From Dietzia alimentaria 72 (lineage in GTDB: Bacteria; Actinomycetota; Actinomycetes; Mycobacteriales; Mycobacteriaceae): a stretch of 64,000 nucleotides of DNA. Of this stretch, positions 58,062-64,000 are shown piece by piece. How positions within the stretch are numbered: position 1 is the stretch's first letter; every line of letters starts with the position of its first letter. Position numbers and translations under genes: made by a program. The stretch spans positions 494,720-558,719 of the forward strand of contig NZ_AGFF01000023.1 of assembly GCF_000226215.1 (NCBI RefSeq), given 5' to 3'. Under the pieces are notes generated by a model. It saw only the letters and a program-made list of their open reading frames with translations, was not told the DNA's origin and did no database searches.

Positions 58062-59807
58062 TTAACGGTCGACTTGAGCTTGAGACTTCTGTTCCTGGGC
58101 CTTATCGAGCAGCTCTCTGGCGTGGGCGAGACCCGTGTCGGTGTCCTCCATGCCCGCGAGCATCCTCGCGAGTTCGGTGACCCGATCCGAGTCCGCAACG
58201 GCCCGCACACCGGAGACCACCCCATCACTGTCGACGGTCCCTGCGTCCTTGTGGACGACGAGGTGGGTGTCGGCGTAGGCCGCGACCTGCGCCAAGTGGG
58301 TGACAGCGATGACCTGGTGAGTCCGTGCCAGTCGCGCCAAGCGCTTGCCGATGCTCAGGGCGGCGCGTCCGCCCACTCCGGCATCGACCTCGTCAAACAC
58401 GAGTGTGCCGCCCCCGGAGCGTTCTGCCAGAACCACCTCGAGCGCCAGCATCACCCGTGACAACTCGCCGCCCGAGGCGCCCTTGCCCAGAGGGACGACG
58501 CCCGACGGCCCGTCCAGTGCCAACTCCACGTCGTCGAGTCCTGATTCGGTCGCTCCGGTGAGGCCCTCCCCGGACGGCGTGACCCGCACAACCAGCCCCG
58601 CGCCACCCATCGACAATTCCGCCAGTTCCTCCGACACGCGCCGGGCTAGATCCTCCCCCGCCGCACGGCGCACCGCGGTGAGCGCGGCACCCCGCTCGAC
58701 GAGTTCGGCTGACAGACGTTCGACCGTCGCTTTGAGTTCCGCGACCGCGGTGTCGGAGGTGTCCACCTCGGTCAACCGGGTGCGAGCCCTCTCCGCCCAC
58801 GCGATCACGTCATCGACATCCGTGCCGTATTTGCGGGTCAGTGCCCGCAGGTCGTGTCGACGCTCCTGAGCGGAGTCGAGATCGGCAACATCCACCGGTA
58901 GTTCAGCCAGGTAGAGACCGAGTTCGGTCGCCGCGTCGCCGAGCGCGGCCACGGCCTGCTCGATGCTGGTGGCGATGGGATCCAGAGCCGGGTCCCCCGC
59001 GCCAGAGAGTCGCTGGCGGAGCTGGTCGAGGATCCCGACAACGGGTTCCACGCTCTCCCCGTCCCCGGAGAGAACCTCGTGGGCCTGCCCCGCGATCTCA
59101 CGTAGTTCCTCGGAGTCGGTCAGCCGGCGGATGAGCGCGTCGAGCTCCGCCTCCTCCCCCGACTTCGGCGCCAGAGCGTCGATCTCCTCGATCCCCATGC
59201 GCAGCAGGTCAGCCTCCCGAGCCAACTCGCGGGCACGGCCCGTGCGCTCGGACAGGGAGCTCTCCGCCTCCCGCCATCTCCGGTGGGTCTCCCGATAGGC
59301 CTCGAGCGCGACCCTGGCACCTTCCCCGCCGTGGGAGTCCACCGCGTCGCGTTGCCGGTCCGGACGCAACAGTCTCAGCTGGTCGTTCTGACCGTGCACG
59401 GCCAGCACGGGGGCACAGAACCGCGCCAGTGTCCCTGCGGGGACGGATCGTCCTCCCAGACGAGCCCGGGACCGTCCGTCACCACCGACTCGGCGGGCGG
59501 CTATCACGCTGCCATCTTCGTCAAGATCCACGTCGGTGTCCTCGAGCAGCTCGTTCAACTCGTGGCGGTCCGCAGGATCCATGGTGTCGACCGCCCCCAG
59601 GTCGAAGCGGCCTTCCACCACGGCTCTGGTCGCGCCCTTACGAACTCGTCCGGGGTCAGCCCGGCCGCCCGCCAGCAGCCTTAACCCTGTGACCACCATT
59701 GTCTTGCCCGCCCCGGTCTCGCCGGTCAGGACAGACAGGCCGGGAGATAGATCGGCTACGGCCTCGTCGATGACGCCGAGGCCGCTGATCCGTAGTTCCG
59801 TGAGCAC
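58062..59807 (-). CDS. recN: RecN, DNA repair SMC-like ATPase
   Basis: 581 residues. Walker A LTGETGAGKTMVVTGLRLL near residue 28, a central coiled coil (about 150-380), the signature block ASGGELSRVMLALEVVL, and Walker B TLVFDEVDAGVGGRAALSIG. It acts in double-strand-break repair. GTG 59807 lies nine nt after the nadK stop. Confidence 0.95.
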   Translation of the reverse strand: MLTELRISGLGVIDEAVADLSPGLSVLTGETGAGKTMVVTGLRLLAGGRADPGRVRKGATRAVVEGRFDLGAVDTMDPADRHELNELLEDTDVDLDEDGSVIAARRVGGDGRSRARLGGRSVPAGTLARFCAPVLAVHGQNDQLRLLRPDRQRDAVDSHGGEGARVALEAYRETHRRWREAESSLSERTGRARELAREADLLRMGIEEIDALAPKSGEEAELDALIRRLTDSEELREIAGQAHEVLSGDGESVEPVVGILDQLRQRLSGAGDPALDPIATSIEQAVAALGDAATELGLYLAELPVDVADLDSAQERRHDLRALTRKYGTDVDDVIAWAERARTRLTEVDTSDTAVAELKATVERLSAELVERGAALTAVRRAAGEDLARRVSEELAELSMGGAGLVVRVTPSGEGLTGATESGLDDVELALDGPSGVVPLGKGASGGELSRVMLALEVVLAERSGGGTLVFDEVDAGVGGRAALSIGKRLARLARTHQVIAVTHLAQVAAYADTHLVVHKDAGTVDSDGVVSGVRAVADSDRVTELARMLAGMEDTDTGLAHARELLDKAQEQKSQAQVDR

Positions 59808-59816
59808 GCACCCACC

Positions 59817-60746
59817 CTAGGTGAGGGGGTCGACGTTCGACCGACCACGCCACCCGGTGACGGGCAGCTCGAACTTCGTGACCAATCGGTCGGTGAACGG
59901 TGACTCGTCGAGACGCACCCACTTCACCGGTCGTCTACCCCGGATCACCTCGACCCGGCTGCCCGCTGGCGCATCGAACACCCGACGACCGTCCAGGACA
60001 ACCACAGCAGGTCCGGACCGCACCCCCGTCTCGACCGCGACCTGGGAGGTAGGTGCCACGACCATCGGCCGCGCGAAGAGGGCGTGTGCGTTGTTCGGGA
60101 CCACCAGGATGGCGTCGAGTTCGGGCCACACGATCGGTCCGCCGGCCGAAAACGCATACGCTGTCGACCCTGTCGGTGTGGACACCAACATCCCGTCGCA
60201 TCCGTAATCACTCACCGGTCGCCCGTCGATCTCGACCGACGCCTCCAGAACACCCTGACGGGAAACCTTCTCAATACTGACCTCGTTGAGTGCCCAGTCC
60301 TGCCCGATAACCGTGTCCCCGTGGATGACCGTCGCCTCCACGGTCATCCTCTCCACCACCCGGTAGTCGCGGTCAGCGATCTGCGACACCACACCGCTCA
60401 GCGAGGCAACCTCGGATTCCGCGAGAAACCCGACGTGCCCCAGATTCACTCCCAGAACCGGAACGTCGGCGGCAGAGGCGTACTGGCAGGCCCGCAAGAA
60501 CGTACCGTCGCCGCCGAGCACGAGTACTAGCTCGCAGCCCTCCGCCGCGGTCGGGGTATCCGGTACCGACTCGACGCCCTTACCCGTGGAGACCTTGCGA
60601 CTGGTGCCCGCGAGCATCCGCACCGCGATACCCCGAGCCGCACAGTCATCGACAACCTGAGCGACAGTGGCCACGATCTCGGGCCTTTCGAGGTTGGCCT
60701 CCAGCATGATCCGTCGGGAACCACCTGTCACCGTAGTGCTGGTCAT
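59817..60746 (-). CDS. nadK: NadK, NAD kinase
   Basis: 309 residues. The GGDGT motif ([18 protein letters not shown]) near residue 78 and [33 protein letters not shown] are conserved. It phosphorylates NAD to NADP, in actinobacteria also using polyphosphate. ATG 60746 overlaps the tlyA stop (ATGA). Confidence 0.96.
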   Translation of the reverse strand: MTSTTVTGGSRRIMLEANLERPEIVATVAQVVDDCAARGIAVRMLAGTSRKVSTGKGVESVPDTPTAAEGCELVLVLGGDGTFLRACQYASAADVPVLGVNLGHVGFLAESEVASLSGVVSQIADRDYRVVERMTVEATVIHGDTVIGQDWALNEVSIEKVSRQGVLEASVEIDGRPVSDYGCDGMLVSTPTGSTAYAFSAGGPIVWPELDAILVVPNNAHALFARPMVVAPTSQVAVETGVRSGPAVVVLDGRRVFDAPAGSRVEVIRGRRPVKWVRLDESPFTDRLVTKFELPVTGWRGRSNVDPLT

Positions 60747-61564
60747 CGGGGCCCCTCCTCGACAGCGGTGCGTATCGCCGCCACTGCATCGGCATTCATC
60801 TCCACGGCCTCACCGGCTCCGGAGTTTCTCAGCTGTAGGAAGTACTCGACGTTGCCCGAGGGACCGGGAAGTGGACTTGCCACGCATCCGAGCGGCTCCA
60901 GCCCGAGCGAGGCCGCAACGCGAGCGACATCGGTCACAGACTCGATCCGTAGGGCGTGGTCCCGGACCACGCCGCCCTGGCCGACTCTCTCCCTCCCCAC
61001 CTCGAACTGCGGTTTGACCATCGGCAGGAGGAACCCGCCGGGTCGAACGCATGCCGCGAGTGCCGGAAGAACCAAGGCCAGAGAGATGAACGACAGGTCG
61101 GAGACCGCGAGATCTACCACCCCGCCGATCTGCTCGGGCGTCAACGACCGGACGTTGGTCTTATCGTGGACATTCACTCGGTCATCGCTACGCAGGCGCC
61201 AGACGAGCTGGCCATAGCCGACGTCAACGGCCTCGACCCTGGCAGCGCCGCGGGACAGGAGTACATCGGTGAATCCTCCTGTCGACGCACCCGCGTCGAG
61301 ACAGCGTGCGCCCTCTACCTCGATCTCCTCGAACGCCTCTAGTGCGCCCACGAGCTTGTGCGCCCCACGAGAGGCCCAGTCGGGTTCGTCGGAGTCGGAC
61401 AGCGCGATCGAGGTGGTCGGTTCAACCTGGGTGGCGGGCTTTGTCGCGGCGACGCCATTGACGATCACCCGTCCGGAGTCGATCAGGTCACGTGCACGCT
61501 CGCGACTGTCGGACATCTTACGTCGCACGAGCTCCGCATCGAGGCGCATCCGCTTGGCTGCCAT
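60743..61564 (-). CDS. tlyA: TlyA, 16S/23S rRNA 2'-O-methyltransferase
   Basis: 273 residues. An S4 domain ([31 protein letters not shown]) is joined by a short Trp-containing linker to an FtsJ-like methyltransferase ([49 protein letters not shown]). Mycobacterial TlyA methylates C1409 of 16S and C1920 of 23S rRNA, which confers capreomycin sensitivity. ATG 61564 shares a TGATG junction with the small upstream gene; a TTG at 61567 is an alternative start. Confidence 0.93.
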   Translation of the reverse strand: MAAKRMRLDAELVRRKMSDSRERARDLIDSGRVIVNGVAATKPATQVEPTTSIALSDSDEPDWASRGAHKLVGALEAFEEIEVEGARCLDAGASTGGFTDVLLSRGAARVEAVDVGYGQLVWRLRSDDRVNVHDKTNVRSLTPEQIGGVVDLAVSDLSFISLALVLPALAACVRPGGFLLPMVKPQFEVGRERVGQGGVVRDHALRIESVTDVARVAASLGLEPLGCVASPLPGPSGNVEYFLQLRNSGAGEAVEMNADAVAAIRTAVEEGPR

Positions 61565-61815
61565 CAACGCGTGGTGTCCAGTGAGGTGAGCGCGCGGGCG
61601 AGGAGCTCGTGTGCCGAATCAAGTGCATGAACCTGGTCATCGCTCACCGTCAGGTCCGAGCCCTCAGCTTCGCTGGTTCCGCTCTCCGCCGAGCCGCTGA
61701 GGTAGTCGTCGAACGACGCGCGGAGTTCGTCGATATCAGGCCCCACTGGCCCGGGGCGTGGTTCGGGTCCGGAAGTGCTCACGGTCTCCACGCTAGCCGA
61801 CGACGAATCCGGCAT
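61564..61815 (-). CDS. Small acidic protein between the HAD phosphatase and tlyA genes (Rv1693 position)
   Basis: 83 residues, acidic and Ser-rich with a C-terminal amphipathic helix (VSDDQVHALDSAHELLARALTSLDTTR). It overlaps the HAD gene by 23 nt and tlyA by one base. M. tuberculosis has a similarly small gene (Rv1693) at this position. No motif or function can be given; its retention in an otherwise gap-free array argues it is real. Confidence 0.75.
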   Translation of the reverse strand: MPDSSSASVETVSTSGPEPRPGPVGPDIDELRASFDDYLSGSAESGTSEAEGSDLTVSDDQVHALDSAHELLARALTSLDTTR

Positions 61816-62788
61816 CGGTGAGCCGGGACCGCATCTCCGACTGAGTGGAGGTGACGGCTGTTGTCTGCTGCCGCCAGCCGGCCTTGATCACGCTGCGGGC
61901 CAAAGCGACACCGGATAGGTCGGCGGGGCACTCTTCTACGTGCAGAACTCCGTCCCGAGCGGTCGCCGCCAGATCGACCGCGGTGGCGATCTCACTTGCC
62001 GAAGGCGCCAGTGCGAGGGCGCTTAGGTCATGCGACAGATGACTGGCACGTCGCGCGGGCTCCGCCGACAACAAGTCGGATACTCCGTGAACCCCGGTCA
62101 GGACCAGGAGCGACGCCATCCCGGCAGCAACTGCGCCCTCGATATCGGTGTCGAGACGGTCGCCGATCACGAGCGGACGCGACGCACCGGCCAGCTCGGC
62201 AGCCGCCAGCAGTACCCCGGCCGCAGGCTTGCCAGCGACAACGGGCTCGCGGTCAGTCGCGGTCCGCATCGCGGCGACCAGCGACCCGTTGCCCGGGAGA
62301 AGGCCGCGTTCCGTGGGCAGCGTGGCGTCTGTATTGGAAGCAATCCACGGAACGCCCTCTCGGATAGCCAGGCACCCTTCCGCCAGATCAGCCCAGGTCA
62401 GCTCTCGCGAGAGACCTTGAAGTACGGCTTGTGGCTGGTCATCAGCGGAGGCCACCACGTCGTACCCGGCCGCACGAACGAGATCGCGGAAACTGTCGTG
62501 CCCCACAACCAGGATCTTCGCATCGCTGCCAACATATTCGGACAGCATCACCACAGCTGCCTGAGCGCTGGTCATGACATCGGACGCGTGGGCATCGAAG
62601 CCGAGGTCGCGGAGATGAGTTGCGGTATCTGCAGGTGCCCGGCTCGCGTTGTTCGTCACGTACACAACCGGAAGACCTGAACGCTCCAGCTCATCGCTGG
62701 CACCGGGGATGGGTTGGGACCCACGGATCAAGGTTCCGTCGAGATCGACTAACAGGGCATCGTGGGCAGCTGCGAGGGTCGCGGTCAC
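61793..62788 (-). CDS. HAD-superfamily phosphatase (Rv1692-like, NagD family)
   Basis: 331 residues. HAD motif I LLVDLDGTLIRGSQPIPGA, motif II YVTNNASRAP, motif III Lys in EPVVAGKPAAGVL and motif IV LVIGDRLDTDIEGAVAAGM. Type IIA (NagD) cap. M. tuberculosis Rv1692 is a glycerol-3-phosphate phosphatase active in glycerophospholipid recycling. The C-terminal 80 residues form the extra domain seen in that enzyme. GTG 62788 overlaps the upstream stop (GTGA). Confidence 0.92.
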   Translation of the reverse strand: MTATLAAAHDALLVDLDGTLIRGSQPIPGASDELERSGLPVVYVTNNASRAPADTATHLRDLGFDAHASDVMTSAQAAVVMLSEYVGSDAKILVVGHDSFRDLVRAAGYDVVASADDQPQAVLQGLSRELTWADLAEGCLAIREGVPWIASNTDATLPTERGLLPGNGSLVAAMRTATDREPVVAGKPAAGVLLAAAELAGASRPLVIGDRLDTDIEGAVAAGMASLLVLTGVHGVSDLLSAEPARRASHLSHDLSALALAPSASEIATAVDLAATARDGVLHVEECPADLSGVALARSVIKAGWRQQTTAVTSTQSEMRSRLTDAGFVVG

Positions 62789-63891
62789 TGCGGTGCCTGG
62801 CCCTCGAGTTCCGCCAATCGAGACTCCGCATCAGTTCCGTGGTCTGGATCCGCCGCGACAGCGTGACCGAACCACTCCGCAGCCTCTGAGGTACGGCCGG
62901 TGGCGAGTAACACCTCCGCGTATGCGTAATCGAGCCTGGCCGCGGATTCTCCGGTCGCGGTGGCGTCGAGACCTGCGTCCTGCAGGGTCACCAGAGCCGC
63001 ATCCAGTTGTTCCATGTCCACGCGGGCGCCGGCTTCGACGATGCGCAATTCCACCAGATCTTCGCCCTCAAGCAACCGGGACTCATCGCCCCGTGCGAGC
63101 TCGATCGCACGTTGTGGACGATCCAAGCCGCGCTCGCAATCCGCCATCATCGCAAGGAGCCCGGGACCACCCGAGATTCGACGAGCGGCACGAAGCTCCC
63201 CGAGGGCCTCGGACCATTCCGCAGCACGGTAAGCCAGGACACCCAGAGTCTCGCGGACCACACCGATTCGTCCCGCACGATTCTTGGCTGCACGGCCGTG
63301 TGCAAGCGCACGTTCCGGGTCATCGTCCACGAAGAACATCGCTGCGACCAGGTGTCTGGACACGATGTCCGCATTTCCCTTGTCGAGACTGCGCAGGTCT
63401 CGCCTCATCTCAAGGTCGAGGTCCGCGGCTTCGATGTCCGCGGGGAGCGCGGGCTCGTCCTCACGAACAGCGTGACGGGCGTCCTGTCCGGGCCGTCCTT
63501 CCCGCTGGCGGTCATTTCCAGGGCGGCCGCCGCGCGATTCGGGCCGGCCACCTCCTCTACGGTCCCCGGAGGGCAAACCCCGCCCCTGCCCTGCACGGGG
63601 GGCCCGGCCCCTGGCGCTATCGGACGGGACAGGGTGAGAGGAGCGTTGACCATCTGTTGACCGACCAGCACTATCACCGTCTCTCGATCGTCCTGAACCG
63701 GAATGATCACGGTCCCGGCCAGGCTGGCCTGCGCCCCTTCCGTCGTAGCGCTTGCCGCGGCGTTCCCCGAAAGATGAGTTATCTCTCCGGTCGGTGTTCG
63801 AGGCACGGTCGCCCCGGCGGGGTACATCGCGATCGCCCCTGCGGGGCGAGCCGTCGCTATTATCTTGCCGAGGTTCGTTCACGTCGTTCAC
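62785..63891 (-). CDS. Arg/Gly-rich N-terminus plus TPR-like domain protein (Rv1691-like)
   Basis: 368 residues from GTG 63891. Residues 1-150 are an Arg/Gly/Asp/Ser-rich disordered region, with RGG-like and GRPESRGGRP segments. The C-terminal half is helical TPR-like (RHLVAAMFFVDDDPERALAHGRAAKNRAGRIGVVRETLGVLAYRAAEWSEALGELRAARRISG; AEVLLATGRTSEAAEWFGHAVAADPDHGTDAESRLAELEG). The RGG-type tail suggests RNA contact. It matches the position of Rv1691 upstream of the HAD phosphatase gene. Confidence 0.85.
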   Translation of the reverse strand: MNDVNEPRQDNSDGSPRRGDRDVPRRGDRASNTDRRDNSSFGERRGKRYDGRGAGQPGRDRDHSGSGRSRDGDSAGRSTDGQRSSHPVPSDSARGRAPRAGQGRGLPSGDRRGGGRPESRGGRPGNDRQREGRPGQDARHAVREDEPALPADIEAADLDLEMRRDLRSLDKGNADIVSRHLVAAMFFVDDDPERALAHGRAAKNRAGRIGVVRETLGVLAYRAAEWSEALGELRAARRISGGPGLLAMMADCERGLDRPQRAIELARGDESRLLEGEDLVELRIVEAGARVDMEQLDAALVTLQDAGLDATATGESAARLDYAYAEVLLATGRTSEAAEWFGHAVAADPDHGTDAESRLAELEGQAPQ

Positions 63892-63933
63892 CTTACGTGT
63901 GCCGGTTGGCCGGCACGAAGTTTGGAATGGACA

Positions 63934-63977
63934 CAAATAAAACCAGCGGGAGGAACTTTGAAGTCCCTCCCGCTGGT
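63934..63977 (-). terminator. Intrinsic terminator of the next upstream minus-strand gene
   Basis: On the minus strand a 12-bp stem (ACCAGCGGGAGG with CCTCCCGCTGGT) with a 12-base loop is followed by GGTTTTATTTG. This is the most classical U-tract terminator in the window. By synteny it would end tyrS, which is outside the window. Confidence 0.85.
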
Positions 63978-64000
63978 CATGAAGTTGTGTTCGGCGGTGA

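Overview
The window reads as chromosomal DNA of a high-GC, mycolic-acid-type actinobacterium (order Mycobacteriales/Corynebacteriales; Dietzia, Rhodococcus or Gordonia-like, with Dietzia my favoured guess). The evidence is gene content and order: sigA, sigB and a DtxR/IdeR-type regulator, an OdhI/GarA FHA protein, secA2, steA and mctB/steB, polyphosphate glucokinase, Cei, and many actinobacterial DUF families. GTG starts and 4-nt stop/start overlaps are frequent. I see no insertion sequences, prophage, CRISPR array or plasmid functions; this is essentially core genome.

Layout. (1) 1-3.4 kb: the 3' end of an unidentified gene, a protein of the family usually labelled 3-methyladenine DNA glycosylase, then oxyR divergent from ahpC-ahpD (peroxide defence). 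(2) 3.5-18.2 kb: a block matching my memory of M. tuberculosis Rv2693c-Rv2710: DUF3159, OB-fold protein, DUF3710, dut, DUF3093, DUF4193, cei, suhB, ppgK, sigA, a helicase with DUF3039, DUF3099, a methyltransferase, dtd and sigB. sigB has a good ECF-type (SigH/SigE-like) promoter. (3) 18.2-22.3 kb: an acuC-type deacetylase plus a GNAT/acyl-CoA-synthetase-like acetyltransferase, probably a reversible protein-acylation pair, lying between sigB and dtxR, which are neighbours in relatives. (4) 22.5-35.2 kb: dtxR-galE, DUF4192, PAC2, a DUF3516 Ski2-like helicase, DUF3817, TetR, Nudix, a YbjN-like protein, a lipoprotein, YchJ, a zinc-ribbon protein and an acyl-CoA ligase.

(5) 35.2-46.7 kb, all minus strand: a block matching Rv1832-Rv1821. 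A tandem glycine riboswitch precedes gcvP; upstream lie a MerR regulator, a DUF151 nuclease, ftsR, garA/odhI, gcvH, pgsA2, secA2 and a conserved-looking gene of unknown function. This couples glycine cleavage, 2-oxoglutarate dehydrogenase control, division control and accessory secretion. (6) 46.9-64 kb, all minus strand: tRNA-Pro(GGG), then a long, tightly packed array matching Rv1713-Rv1691: der, cmk, rluB, scpB, scpA, parA, xerD, a Nudix hydrolase, pyrG, mctB/steB, steA, recN, nadK, tlyA, a small protein, a HAD phosphatase and an Arg/Gly-rich TPR-like protein. It ends at the intrinsic terminator of the next gene upstream (probably tyrS by synteny, but that gene is outside the window).

The most interesting signals are the acylation module and the degenerate active site of its writer, the tandem riboswitch with a possible expression-platform hairpin, the ECF promoter of sigB, and two unrecognised genes next to gcvP and secA2. 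I found no wholly new multi-gene system. Comparisons with M. tuberculosis and C. glutamicum loci are from memory and were not checked by search.
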